Assembly (NCBI RefSeq): GCF_013408795.1
Contig: NZ_JACCCC010000001.1
Span: 310,001 to 374,000, forward strand
DNA: 64,000 bases
From: Spinactinospora alkalitolerans
GTDB taxonomy: Bacteria > Actinomycetota > Actinomycetes > Streptosporangiales > Streptosporangiaceae
Direction: 5' to 3'
Both the position numbers and the translations under genes were made by a program. The notes under the pieces were generated by a model that was given only the letters and a program-made list of their open reading frames with translations, was not told the origin of the DNA and ran no database searches. Positions within the stretch are counted from its first letter, which is position 1. Each line of letters opens with the position of its first letter. Positions 34,074 through 43,204 of this stretch are shown here, piece by piece.

Positions 34074-35462
34074 CTAGAGCCGCTTCCACGCCTCGGTGAG
34101 GACGTTGCGCAGGATGTGCTCGATCTCGTCGAACTGCTCCTGGCCGCAGATCAGCGGCGGGGAGAGCTGGATGACGGGCTCGCCGCGGTCGTCGGCGCGG
34201 CAGACCAGGCCCGCGTCGAACAGCGCGGTGGACAGGAAGCCCTTGAGCAGGTGGTGGGACTCCTCGGCGGTGAAGGTCTCCTTGGTCTCCTTGTCCTTCA
34301 CCAGCTCGATGCCGTAGAAGTAGCCGTCGCCGCGGACGTCGCCGACGATCGGCAGGTCGAGCAGCTTCTCCAGGGTGGCGCGGAACGCCGGGGCGTTCCT
34401 GCGCACGTTGCCCAAGAGGTCCTCCTTCTCGAAGACGTCCAGGTTCGCCAGCGCGGCCGCCGAGGCGACCGGGTGGCCGGCGAAGGTGATGCCGTGCGCG
34501 AACGCGCTGCCCTTCTCCTGGAACGGCTCCATCAGCCGTTCGCGGGCGATCATGCCGCCGAGCGGGACGTAGCCGGAGGTCGCGCCCTTGGCGAAGGTGA
34601 TCATGTCGGGCAGGTAGCCGAACCGCTGCGCGCCGAAGTACTCGCCCAGTCGGCCGAAGGCGCAGATGACCTCGTCGGAGACCATGAGGACGCCGTGGCG
34701 GTCGCAGATCTCGCGGACGCGCCGGAGGTACCCGGGCGGCGGCGGGAAACAGCCGCCGGAGTTCTGCACCGGCTCCACATAGACCGCTGCGATCGTCTCC
34801 GGGCCGTTGAACAGGATCGCCTCCTCGATCTGGTCGGCGGCCCAGCGGCCGAAGGCCTCGGGGTCGTCGCCGTGCACGGGGGCGCGGTAGATGTTGGTGT
34901 TGGGCACCTGGACGGTGCTGGGGACCAGCGGCTCGAACGGGGTCTTGAGGTCCTGCAGGCCGGTGATCGACAGCGCGCCCATGGTGGTGCCGTGGTAGGC
35001 GATCCTGCGGCTGATCACCTTGTGCCGGGCGGGCTGCCCGACGGCCTTGAAGTACTGGCGGGCCAGCTTCCACGCCGACTCCACGGCCTCGGAGCCGCTG
35101 GTGGTGAAGAAGACCCGGTTGAGGTCGCCGGGCGCCAGGCCGGCGATGCGGTCGGCCAGTTCGATCGCCTTGGGGTGGGCGTAGGTCCAGATGGGGAAGT
35201 AGGCCAGCTCCCTGGCCTGCTCGGCGATGGCGTCGGCGATCTCGGTGCGGCCGTGGCCGACCTGGGAGACGAAGAGGCCGGCGAGGCCGTCGAGGTAGCG
35301 CCTGCCCTTCGAGTCGTAGACGTAGGCGCCCTCGCCCCGGGTGATCACCGGGACGTCGGCGTCCTTGTACGCCGCCATCTCCGTGAAGTGCATCCACAGG
35401 TGGCCCTTTGCCGCCTGCTGCAGTTCACCCGCCGTGAACCCGGTACCTGACTGCGCTGTCAC
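34074..35462 (-). CDS. Class III aminotransferase (putrescine/diamine-pyruvate type)
   Basis: This 462-residue PLP enzyme transfers amino groups from omega-amino compounds, most likely putrescine or a derivative given its neighbours. It shows YLDGLAGLFVSQVGHG near residue 55, the TTSGSEAVESAWKLAR phosphate site, catalytic-region VSDEVICAFGRLG and the PLP lysine in TFAKGATSGYVPLGG. The frame extends to 35711, but GGGGGAG 5 nt before GTG 35462 and the homologous start favour 462 residues. It is divergent from the aldehyde dehydrogenase across 242 bp that must hold both promoters. Confidence 0.87.
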   Translation of the reverse strand: MTAQSGTGFTAGELQQAAKGHLWMHFTEMAAYKDADVPVITRGEGAYVYDSKGRRYLDGLAGLFVSQVGHGRTEIADAIAEQARELAYFPIWTYAHPKAIELADRIAGLAPGDLNRVFFTTSGSEAVESAWKLARQYFKAVGQPARHKVISRRIAYHGTTMGALSITGLQDLKTPFEPLVPSTVQVPNTNIYRAPVHGDDPEAFGRWAADQIEEAILFNGPETIAAVYVEPVQNSGGCFPPPPGYLRRVREICDRHGVLMVSDEVICAFGRLGEYFGAQRFGYLPDMITFAKGATSGYVPLGGMIARERLMEPFQEKGSAFAHGITFAGHPVASAAALANLDVFEKEDLLGNVRRNAPAFRATLEKLLDLPIVGDVRGDGYFYGIELVKDKETKETFTAEESHHLLKGFLSTALFDAGLVCRADDRGEPVIQLSPPLICGQEQFDEIEHILRNVLTEAWKRL

Positions 35463-35704
35463 TTGGCTCCCCCTGGGGCTGGTGGTCGCGACTCGGGGAC
35501 CCTCTCCGGTCGACCCGATGTGGGGACCGCATGGTCTACCCAGTGAAATAGTCGCACTTCTCTCCGATGTGTCAAGTATCGGTGGCGAAACAGGATCTTT
35601 ACAACGGAATCCCTTGTGCGATGTTTCATCGTCTGTCAGGGTCGGCTCAGCGACACTGTGCGCTGCCTCACTCGACCGCCCACTCGAAAAGGAGAGACGG
35701 CAAC

Positions 35705-37159
35705 GTGCCAAGCCAGCCCGGTCAGCTCCGCCGCCTGCGCAACTTCATCGGCGGCGACTACGCCGACGCCGTCGACGGCCGCACCGCCGAGATCATCGAC
35801 CCCGCGACGGGAGAGGCGTTCGCCGAGGCGCCGGTCTCCGGTGCCGCCGACCTCGACAACGCCTTCGCCGCGGCCTCCGACGCCTTCGAGAACGGCTGGC
35901 GCGACTCAACCCCCGCCGAGCGGCAGATCGCGCTGAACAAATTCGCCGACGCCGTCGACGAGCGCGCCGACGAACTCGCCGCCGCCGAGGTCGAGAACTG
36001 CGGCAAACCCGTCCAGACCACCAAGGACGAGGAGATCTGGCAGGTCACCGACGCCCTGCGGTTCTTCGCCGGTGCCGCGCGCACCCTGGAGGGCAAGGCG
36101 GCCGGCGAGTACATGGCCGACCACACCTCCTGGATCCGCCGCGAGCCCATCGGCGTCGTCGGCCAGATCACGCCGTGGAACTACCCGATGGCGATGGCGG
36201 CCTGGAAGATCGGTCCGGCGCTGGCGGCGGGCGACACCATCGTCCTCAAGCCCTCCGACACCACTCCCGCCTCGACCCTGCTGCTCGCCGAGATCGCGGC
36301 GGAGTTCCTGCCGCCGGGCGTGTTCAACGTGGTCACCGGCGACCGCGACACCGGCCGCGCGCTCGTCGACCACCCGGTGCCGCGACTGATCTCGCTGACC
36401 GGCTCCACCCGCGCCGGCCTCGAGGTCGCCCAGGCCGGATCCAAGGACCTCAAGCGGCTGCACCTGGAGCTGGGCGGCAAGGCCCCGGTCGTCGTCTTCG
36501 ACGACGCCGACGTGGCCAAGGCCGCCGAGGGCATCGCCGGAGCCGGCTACTTCAACGCCGGCCAGGACTGCACCGCCGCGACCCGGGTCATCGCCACCCC
36601 CGGCGTCCACGACGACCTCGCCGCCGCGCTGGCCGAGCAGGCCCGCAAGACCAGGACCGCCGGCCCCGACGACCCCGACGCCGTCTACGGCCCGCTGAAC
36701 AACGCGGCCCAACTGGCCCGCGTCAGCGGCTTCCTGGAGCGCACCCCCGGCCACGCCTCCGTGCTGGCCGGCGGCTCCCCGGTCGGCGGCGCCGGCTACT
36801 TCTTCCAGCCCACCGTCGTCTCCGGCCTGCGCCAGGGCGACGAGATGGTGACCGACGAGGTCTTCGGCCCGGTCATCACCGTCCAGCGCGTCGAGGACGA
36901 GGACACCGCCGTCGAATGGGCCAACGCGGTCCGCTACGGCCTCGCCTCCAGCGTCTGGACCCGCGACCACGCCCGCGCCCTGCGGGTGTCGCGCCGCCTG
37001 GACTTCGGCTGCGTGTGGATCAACACCCACATCCCGATCGTCGCGGAGATGCCGCACGGCGGGTTCAAGCACTCCGGCTACGGCAAGGACCTCTCGCTCT
37101 ACAGCCTGGAGGACTACACCCGCGTCAAGCACGTCATGAGCTACATCGGACGGGACTGA
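35705..37159 (+). CDS. Gamma-aminobutyraldehyde dehydrogenase
   Basis: This 484-residue NAD-dependent aldehyde dehydrogenase should oxidise 4-aminobutanal (from putrescine) to GABA. Features are the QITPWNYPM cofactor/substrate strand, GSTRAGLEV, the general-base glutamate in LELGGKAPVVVF, and catalytic cysteine in NAGQDCTAATR. FGCVWINTHIP near the C-terminus resembles characterised aminobutyraldehyde dehydrogenases. The long frame opens at 35567. GTG 35705, with AAAAGGAGAG 8 nt upstream, is the better start. It leads the transporter operon, 88 bp before potA. Confidence 0.88.
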   Translation: MPSQPGQLRRLRNFIGGDYADAVDGRTAEIIDPATGEAFAEAPVSGAADLDNAFAAASDAFENGWRDSTPAERQIALNKFADAVDERADELAAAEVENCGKPVQTTKDEEIWQVTDALRFFAGAARTLEGKAAGEYMADHTSWIRREPIGVVGQITPWNYPMAMAAWKIGPALAAGDTIVLKPSDTTPASTLLLAEIAAEFLPPGVFNVVTGDRDTGRALVDHPVPRLISLTGSTRAGLEVAQAGSKDLKRLHLELGGKAPVVVFDDADVAKAAEGIAGAGYFNAGQDCTAATRVIATPGVHDDLAAALAEQARKTRTAGPDDPDAVYGPLNNAAQLARVSGFLERTPGHASVLAGGSPVGGAGYFFQPTVVSGLRQGDEMVTDEVFGPVITVQRVEDEDTAVEWANAVRYGLASSVWTRDHARALRVSRRLDFGCVWINTHIPIVAEMPHGGFKHSGYGKDLSLYSLEDYTRVKHVMSYIGRD

Positions 37160-37247
37160 CGCCGTCGACACGACCGGCGCGACCCGCGGCCCCGCCGCGA
37201 CCGACGCCCTTTCCCCGGTGACGAAGGACTGATAGAGGGACCCGAGC

Positions 37248-38399
37248 ATGGCGACAACGACCGAAGAGATCCCGACTCCGCGCGAGTCGGCCGCAGGGGA
37301 GCGGGAGGCCGTTCCCGCGATCAGCCTGGAGGGCGTCGCCAAGACGTACCGGACCGGCCAGGAGAGCGTCACCGCGGTGAGCGGCGTCGACCTGGCCATC
37401 GAGCCGGGGGAGTTCTTCTCCCTGCTCGGGCCGTCGGGCTGCGGCAAGACCACCACCATGCGGATGGTCGCAGGCTTCGAGGAGCCCACAGCGGGCACCG
37501 TCCGGCTGGCCGGCCGCGACGTCACCGACGTCCCGCCCAACCGGCGCGACGTCAACATGGTGTTCCAGAGCTATGCGCTCTTCCCGCACATGAGCATCGC
37601 CAACAACGTCGCCTTCGGGCTGCGGCGCAAGGGGGTCGCCGACGGCGAGGTCAAGCGGCGGGTCGCGGAGATGCTGGAGCTGGTGGAGCTGGGCGACCGG
37701 GCCAAGCACAAGCCCGGCCAGCTCTCCGGCGGCCAGCAGCAGCGGGTGGCGCTCGCGCGGGCGCTGGTGAACCGGCCCAGCGCCCTGCTGCTGGACGAGC
37801 CGCTCGGCGCGCTCGACCTCAAACTGCGCCAGGCGATGCAGCTCGAACTCAAGCGCATCCAGCGCGAGGTCGGCATCACCTTCGTCTACGTCACCCACGA
37901 CCAGGGCGAGGCGCTCACCATGTCGGACCGCATCGCGGTGATGAACAAGGGCGCCGTCGAGCAGCTCGGCACCCCCGCCGAGATCTACGAGCGGCCGGCG
38001 ACCCGGTTCGTGGCCGGATTCATCGGCACCTCCAACATCCTCACCGGTCCCGTCACCGGGACGGGCGAGCGCGCCCGGATCGACTTCGGCGAGGGCCGGC
38101 ACGTCCACGTGCGCACCGACGCCGCCGAGGGCGACCGGATCGACGTGACGGTCCGGCCGGAGAAGGTCCACCTGGGCTCCGCGGAGCCGGACGCCGAGCT
38201 CAGCAGGCTGCGCGGCACCGTCCGCGAGGTCGTCTACCTGGGATCGGCCACCCACTACACCGTCGACACCGCCGACGGCACCGAGATCGTGGTGTTCCAG
38301 CAGAACGCCTCCGGCGCGGGCAACCTCGCCGAGCGGGGCGGCGACGTCTGGCTGTCCTGGCGGCCGGACCACTCCTACGTCCTGCCGGGCCGGTCCTAG
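37248..38399 (+). CDS. potA: Polyamine ABC transporter ATP-binding protein
   Basis: This 383-residue ATPase has Walker [11 protein letters not shown]-loop [10 protein letters not shown], signature LSGGQQQR, Walker [12 protein letters not shown] and switch VTHDQ. A C-terminal TOBE domain (about 290-375) marks it as the PotA/MalK regulatory-tail type. With the binding protein and two permeases downstream it forms a spermidine/putrescine importer. A repeat D copy lies between it and the binding-protein gene. Confidence 0.9.
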   Translation: MATTTEEIPTPRESAAGEREAVPAISLEGVAKTYRTGQESVTAVSGVDLAIEPGEFFSLLGPSGCGKTTTMRMVAGFEEPTAGTVRLAGRDVTDVPPNRRDVNMVFQSYALFPHMSIANNVAFGLRRKGVADGEVKRRVAEMLELVELGDRAKHKPGQLSGGQQQRVALARALVNRPSALLLDEPLGALDLKLRQAMQLELKRIQREVGITFVYVTHDQGEALTMSDRIAVMNKGAVEQLGTPAEIYERPATRFVAGFIGTSNILTGPVTGTGERARIDFGEGRHVHVRTDAAEGDRIDVTVRPEKVHLGSAEPDAELSRLRGTVREVVYLGSATHYTVDTADGTEIVVFQQNASGAGNLAERGGDVWLSWRPDHSYVLPGRS

Positions 38400-38425
38400 G
38401 GAGGTCCGAGTGCGGAGGTCGAGGG

Positions 38426-38488
38426 GGTCGGCTGTCGCAGTGCGCGTAGCGCCGGCGGCGCGCTCGCGCCCGAGCTTCGGCGGTCCGC
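38426..38488 (+). repeat. Dispersed repeat family D, copy 3 (internally deleted)
   Basis: This copy carries the first blocks of family D (GTCGCAGTGCGCGTAGCGCC, then GGCGGC) and the end block (GAGCTTCGGCGGTC), but about 30 bp of the middle are missing. It lies in the 157-bp gap between potA and potD. Confidence 0.65.
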
Positions 38489-38556
38489 CTCCGCCCATGA
38501 CTCCGGATCCGAAATCTCTCCAGTGACGGCTTTTCCTCCCGAGAACGGTTGACGTC

Positions 38557-39789
38557 GTGCGCATTCCCCATCGAAACGACCCCGCGCTGGCACGGGGCCT
38601 CACACGGGCCCGCTACAGCCGCAGGGACGCCCTGAAGCTGTCGGGACTGGCGGCGGCGGGCCTGGCGCTGGCCGGCTGCTCCATCAAGGGCCAGCAGCGT
38701 GCCGCGCTGTCCGTCGACGACTTCTGGGCCGACAAGAAGAGCAGCGGACGGCTGCGGTTCGCCAACTGGCCGCTGTACATGGACTCCGAGCGGACCCAGC
38801 TCAAGCAGTTCACCGAGGCGACCGGGACCAAGGTCACCTACAAGGAGGCCGTGCAGGACAACCCGTCCTTCTTCGGCCAGATCCAGCCGCAGCTCGCCAA
38901 CGGCGACTCCATCGGCTACGACCTGATGGTCCTCACCAGCGGCGTGGAGCTCACCAAGCTCATCGCCCTGGGCTACCTCGCCCCGCTGGACCACGCCATG
39001 CTGCCCAACTTCGCCGAGCACGCCGGCGAGCTGTACAAGAACACCGCCTACGACCCCGGAAACCAGTTCTGCGTGCCCTACGCCTCGGGCATCACCGGGA
39101 TCGCCTACAACCCCGACTACGTCGACCGCGAGATCACCAGCATCGCCGACCTGTGGGACCCCGCGTTCGAGGGGCGGGTCGGGATGATGAAGGACCCGCA
39201 GGAGATCGGCAACTTCGGGATGCTCCTCAACGGGGTCGCCCCGGCCGAGTCCACCCCCGACGACTGGAAGGCCGCGGCGGCCAAACTGTCCGAGCAGCGC
39301 GAGAAGGGCATCGTCCGCGCCTACTACGAGCAGGACTACATCCAGCCGCTCACCAACGGCAACGTCTGGATGACCATGGCCTGGTCCGGCGACGTCTTCC
39401 AGCAGAACGCCGCGGAGGGGACGAACCTGAAGTTCGTCATCCCCGAGGAGGGCGGCACGATCTGGACCGACAACATGATGATCCCGATCACCGCGCAGAA
39501 CCCCGTGGACGCGATCACGCTCATGGACTTCCTGTACGCCCCCGAGATCGCCGCCGGCCTCGCCGAGTACATCAACTACGTGACGCCGGTACCCGCTGCC
39601 CGCGAGGTCCTGCTGGACAAGGCGGCCGAGGCGGGCGGCGAGGACGCCGACACGCTGCGGGAGCTGGCCGAGAGCCCCCTGGTCTTCCCCAGCGACGAGG
39701 ACTACGCGCGGCTGCACAACTACGTGTCCCTGCCGGCCGACGAGGCGGACGAGTACACCTCCGTCTTCCTCGCGATCACGCAGGCCTGA
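38557..39789 (+). CDS. potD: Polyamine ABC transporter substrate-binding lipoprotein
   Basis: This 410-residue PotD/PotF-family binding protein has a signal region containing SRRDALKLSG (Tat-like twin arginine) and a lipobox LAGC (Cys near 41), so it is probably a Tat-exported lipoprotein. LRFANWPLYMD opens the mature fold, and NPSFFGQIQPQL and YDLMVLTS follow. Context (aminotransferase, aminobutyraldehyde dehydrogenase, amine oxidase) points to putrescine as ligand. The GTG start lacks a strong ribosome-binding site. It is separated from potA by 157 bp with a repeat. Confidence 0.87.
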   Translation: MRIPHRNDPALARGLTRARYSRRDALKLSGLAAAGLALAGCSIKGQQRAALSVDDFWADKKSSGRLRFANWPLYMDSERTQLKQFTEATGTKVTYKEAVQDNPSFFGQIQPQLANGDSIGYDLMVLTSGVELTKLIALGYLAPLDHAMLPNFAEHAGELYKNTAYDPGNQFCVPYASGITGIAYNPDYVDREITSIADLWDPAFEGRVGMMKDPQEIGNFGMLLNGVAPAESTPDDWKAAAAKLSEQREKGIVRAYYEQDYIQPLTNGNVWMTMAWSGDVFQQNAAEGTNLKFVIPEEGGTIWTDNMMIPITAQNPVDAITLMDFLYAPEIAAGLAEYINYVTPVPAAREVLLDKAAEAGGEDADTLRELAESPLVFPSDEDYARLHNYVSLPADEADEYTSVFLAITQA

Positions 39790-39802
39790 GGAAGGAGGCG
39801 AC

Positions 39803-40657
39803 ATGAGGACGAGAGGCGCGCCGTACTTCCTGGTGCTGCCGGCCTGGATCTGGCTGGCCATCTTCTTCGTGGTGCCGATCGTCGGCATGCTGTCGGTGTC
39901 GCTGATGACCGGCAACGTCATCGACGGTTTCACCATGACCTGGCACTTCGCCACCTACGCCGACGCGGTCACCCAGTACTGGCCGCAGATCCTGCGCTCG
40001 CTGTGGTACGGGCTGTGCGCGACGGCGGTGTGCATCCTGCTGGGGTACCCGATCGCCTACTGGATCGCGTTCCGCGGCGGGTCCCACAAGTCCACCTACC
40101 TGCTCCTGCTGCTGCTCCCGTTCTTCGTGGCGCAGGTGCTGCGGACCATCTCCTGGAAGTTCATCCTGGCCGACAACGGCGTCATCCTGGGGTCGCTGAA
40201 GGCGGTCGGGCTGCTGCCGGACGGCGCGCACGTGCTGAGCACGTCGGCGGCGGTGGTCTTCGGCCTGGCCTACAACTTCCTGCCGTTCATGGTGCTGCCG
40301 ATCTACGCGGTGCTGGAGCGCGTGGACCACCGCGTCGTCGAGGCCGCCCACGACCTCTACGCCGGCCGGTTCCAGGCGTTCGTCCGCGTGGTGCTGCCGA
40401 TGTCGCTGCCCGGGGTGTTCGCGGGCGTGCTCATGGTGTTCGTGCCCACGAGCTCGGACTACATCAGCGCCTCCGTGCTGGGCGGCACCCACAACACCAT
40501 GATCGGCAACGTGATCCAGTCGCAGTACCTGGTCAACAACGCCTACCCGATGGCGGCGGCGATCACCTTCATCCTGATGGCGATCCTGCTGGTGGGCATC
40601 TTCAGCTACGCCCGGGCGCTGGGCACCGAACAGGTGATGGAGGTGCAGGCGAAATGA
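39803..40657 (+). CDS. potB: Polyamine ABC transporter permease PotB
   Basis: This 284-residue membrane protein has six predicted membrane segments and the cytoplasmic coupling (EAA) loop EAAHDLYAGRFQAFVRVVLPM near 183-203. It pairs with PotC in the channel. GGAAGGAGG precedes the ATG. It begins 13 bp after potD and ends in ATGA, overlapping the potC start by 4 bp. Confidence 0.9.
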   Translation: MRTRGAPYFLVLPAWIWLAIFFVVPIVGMLSVSLMTGNVIDGFTMTWHFATYADAVTQYWPQILRSLWYGLCATAVCILLGYPIAYWIAFRGGSHKSTYLLLLLLPFFVAQVLRTISWKFILADNGVILGSLKAVGLLPDGAHVLSTSAAVVFGLAYNFLPFMVLPIYAVLERVDHRVVEAAHDLYAGRFQAFVRVVLPMSLPGVFAGVLMVFVPTSSDYISASVLGGTHNTMIGNVIQSQYLVNNAYPMAAAITFILMAILLVGIFSYARALGTEQVMEVQAK

Positions 40658-41493
40658 GCGTCGGTACGAGCACGGGTCCGGCGGCGGACACCGCCCCCGC
40701 GCGCCGCGAGCGCCGCAGGACCGACTGGGGCAAGTGGTTCACCTGGGTGGTGATGGCCTGGCTGTTCCTGCCGATCGCGGGGATGATCGCGTTCAGCTTC
40801 AACGACATCTCCGGCCGGCAGAACGTCACATGGCAGGGCTTCACCCTCAAGTGGTACGGCGACGCGTTCGCCTACCGGGACCTCAACACCGCGCTGTTCA
40901 ACACGGTCGCGATCGGCCTGCTGACGATGCTCATCGCGGGCGTGGTCGGCAGCCTGCTCGGCCTGGCGATCGGCCGGTACCGGTTCCGGGGTCAGGGCGT
41001 GACCAACCTCGTCATGTTCGCGGCGATCTCGGCCCCCGAGGTCGTCATGGGCGCCTCGCTGCTGTCGCTGTTCCTGACCATGAACATCAGCGCCGGGTTC
41101 GTCACGATCCTGATCGCGCACGTCATGTTCACGATCTCGTTCGTGGCGATCACGGTCCGGGCCAGGGTCATCACGCTCGACCCGAAGCTGGAGGAGGCCG
41201 CGCGCGACCTCGGGGCCGGGCCGTGGACGACGTTCCGCCTGGTGACGTTCCCGATGCTGCTGCCGGCGATCATGGCGGGCGGCCTGCTCGCACTGGCGCT
41301 GTCGGTGGACGACTTCATCATCACCAGCTTCGTCAGCGGCGACACCACCACGTTCCCGCTGTGGATCTGGGGCGCCACCCGTGTCGGTATCCCGCCGCAG
41401 GTCAACGTGATGGGCACGCTCATCTTCACCGTCGGCGTGCTTCTGGCGGTCATCAACGTCGTCGTCGCCCGCCGCAACCGCAATCCCCGCTAG
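40654..41493 (+). CDS. potC: Polyamine ABC transporter permease PotC
   Basis: This 279-residue membrane protein of the PotC type has six membrane segments and an EAA loop EEAARDLGAGPWTTFRLVTF. The N-terminus has a basic cytoplasmic extension of about 25 residues. Its ATG overlaps the potB stop (ATGA). It is followed 12 bp later by the oxidase gene with TAGGAGGG, so all are one operon. Confidence 0.9.
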   Translation: MSVGTSTGPAADTAPARRERRRTDWGKWFTWVVMAWLFLPIAGMIAFSFNDISGRQNVTWQGFTLKWYGDAFAYRDLNTALFNTVAIGLLTMLIAGVVGSLLGLAIGRYRFRGQGVTNLVMFAAISAPEVVMGASLLSLFLTMNISAGFVTILIAHVMFTISFVAITVRARVITLDPKLEEAARDLGAGPWTTFRLVTFPMLLPAIMAGGLLALALSVDDFIITSFVSGDTTTFPLWIWGATRVGIPPQVNVMGTLIFTVGVLLAVINVVVARRNRNPR

Positions 41494-41505
41494 GAGGGAT
41501 GGGCA

Positions 41506-42924
41506 GTGCCCACCGCAGACCGGATCGCCGCCTCGCTCGCCGAGGCCCGCCCCCGCACGTTCTGGCTCGATCCCGAGGTCCCCGGCCACGACGTCCCCGA
41601 GCCGGCGCCGGCCCTGACCGGCCACGTCGAGACCGACCTCGCGGTCGTGGGCGGCGGGTTCAGCGGGCTGTGGAGCGCGCTCATCGCCAAGGAGCGCGAC
41701 CCCGGCCGCGATGTCGTGCTGCTGGAGGCGCGCACCGCGGGCTGGGCGGCGTCGGGGCGCAACGGCGGCTTCTGCGCGGCCGGCCTGACCCACGGCTACG
41801 CCAACGGGGCCGAGCGCTGGCCGGAGGAGATCGCGGAGCTGGAGCGGCTGGGCCGCAGGAACCTCGACGAGATCGAGACCGCGGTCAAGCGGCACGGCAT
41901 CGACTGCGAGTTCGAGCGGACCGGCGAGATGCTGGTCGCCACCGAACCGTGGCAGGCCGCCGAACTGGCCGAGTACGCCGAGCAGATGCGCGCGCTCGGC
42001 TACCCGGTCGACGCGCTGGACGCCGCGCAGACCCGCGCCGAGGTCGACTCGCCCACCTACGTGGGCGGGGTGGTCGACCGCGACGGAGTGGCCATGGTGC
42101 ACCCGGCCAAGCTGGCCTGGGGGCTGCGCGAGGCCTGCCTGCGCCTGGGCGTGCGGATCTTCGAGAACACCCCCGTGCGCCGCATCCGCTCCGCACCGGG
42201 CGGGCTGCGGCTGGAGAGCCGCGGCGGTTCGGTGCGGGCGCGGCGGGTGGCGTGGGGGACCGGCGCGTTCCCCGGACCGCTGCGCAGGATCAGGCACTTC
42301 GTCGCGCCGGTCTACGACTACGCGCTGGTGACCGAGCCGCTGGACCAGGAGCAGATGGCGGCGATCGGCTGGAAGGGCCGGCACGGGACCTCCGACTCCG
42401 CCAACCAGTTCCACTACTACCGGCTGACCGCCGACAACCGCATCCTGTGGGGCGGCTACGACGTCATCTACCACTACGGCGGGAAGGTGCGGCCGGAGTA
42501 CGACCAGCGCGCGGAGACCTCGGAGAAGCTCGCCGAGCACTTCTTCGCGACGTTCCCGCAGTTGGAGGGGGTGCGGTTCACCCACCGCTGGGGCGGTGTG
42601 ATCGACACCTGCAGCCGGTTCTGCGCCTTCTTCGGCACCGCGTTCGGCGGCCGCCTCGCCTACGCCGCCGGCTTCACCGGCCTGGGCGTGGGCGCGACCC
42701 GGTTCGGCGCCGAGGTCATGCTCGACAGGCTGGCCGGCGAGGAGACCGAGCGGACCCGGCTGGAGATGGTGCGCACCAAGCCCATCCCGTTTCCGCCCGA
42801 GCCGGTCCGCTTCGCCGGCATCGAGATCACCCGCCGCTCCATCGCCGCGGCCGACGCCAACGAGGGCCGACGCAACCTCTGGCTGCGCACATTGGACACC
42901 CTGGGCCTGGGCTTCGACAGCTAG
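41506..42924 (+). CDS. FAD-dependent amine oxidase (PuuB/DAO family)
   Basis: This 472-residue DAO-type flavoenzyme has the dinucleotide-binding motif VVGGGFSGLWSA at about 46-57 and GWAASGRNGGF, the segment that flanks FAD in GlcD/PuuB-type oxidases. A C-terminal HRWGGVIDTCSRFCAFFG substrate-domain strand follows. Together with the polyamine transporter it probably oxidises gamma-glutamylputrescine or a polyamine. No glutamate-putrescine ligase (puuA) is present in the window, so free polyamines are equally possible. Start is GTG with TAGGAGGG 7 nt before. Its stop codon is the first base of repeat C copy 4. Confidence 0.85.
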   Translation: MPTADRIAASLAEARPRTFWLDPEVPGHDVPEPAPALTGHVETDLAVVGGGFSGLWSALIAKERDPGRDVVLLEARTAGWAASGRNGGFCAAGLTHGYANGAERWPEEIAELERLGRRNLDEIETAVKRHGIDCEFERTGEMLVATEPWQAAELAEYAEQMRALGYPVDALDAAQTRAEVDSPTYVGGVVDRDGVAMVHPAKLAWGLREACLRLGVRIFENTPVRRIRSAPGGLRLESRGGSVRARRVAWGTGAFPGPLRRIRHFVAPVYDYALVTEPLDQEQMAAIGWKGRHGTSDSANQFHYYRLTADNRILWGGYDVIYHYGGKVRPEYDQRAETSEKLAEHFFATFPQLEGVRFTHRWGGVIDTCSRFCAFFGTAFGGRLAYAAGFTGLGVGATRFGAEVMLDRLAGEETERTRLEMVRTKPIPFPPEPVRFAGIEITRRSIAAADANEGRRNLWLRTLDTLGLGFDS

Positions 42925-43067
42925 ATCATTGACGAGGGGAAGGCGGGGATCGTCTCCAGGCCCTGCCTGACCTCTGCGGGCCTGATGGCGCGCTGACGGC
43001 GGCCTTCCCGGGTCATGCGGTGGTGAACGGAGGACTGCGACCACAGCCCCAGCCCCCGTCAACGATC
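42924..43067 (-). repeat. Dispersed repeat family C, copy 4 (most complete, inverted termini)
   Basis: This 144-bp copy is in the opposite orientation to copies 1-3. Its ends are inverted repeats: GATCATTGACGAGGG at the left and the complement of CCCCGTCAACGATC at the right (43054-43067). With no coding capacity and MITE-like size, it looks like a non-autonomous mobile or recombined element. The left end overlaps the last base of the amine oxidase stop codon. Confidence 0.75.
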
Positions 43068-43108
43068 CAGGGACGCGGGGCCGCGGAGGGGGCCGCCCCG
43101 CGCCGAGG

Positions 43109-43120
43109 TGACACATGTCA
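43109..43120. promoter_or_regulatory. Candidate operator upstream of the ABC exporter
   Basis: TGACA-CA-TGTCA is a 5+5 palindrome 84 bp before the exporter ATPase start. The NarL-type response regulator encoded downstream could bind it. CAGGGT at 43192-43197, 7 nt before the ATG, may be the -10 of a leaderless transcript. Confidence 0.35.
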
Positions 43121-43204
43121 TCCGCCGTTCCCCGTGAAACCTCATGGGTGGACGATGACATCGGCGTCTACCTCGCACGGGCCTCGGGCGGCAGGGTTGG
43201 TGCC

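Noticed and set aside
40606-43161. 851-codon minus-strand open frame across potC and the amine oxidase
   Set aside because: It is a shadow of two genuine genes; the Asp/His/Arg-rich translation lacks any family signature.
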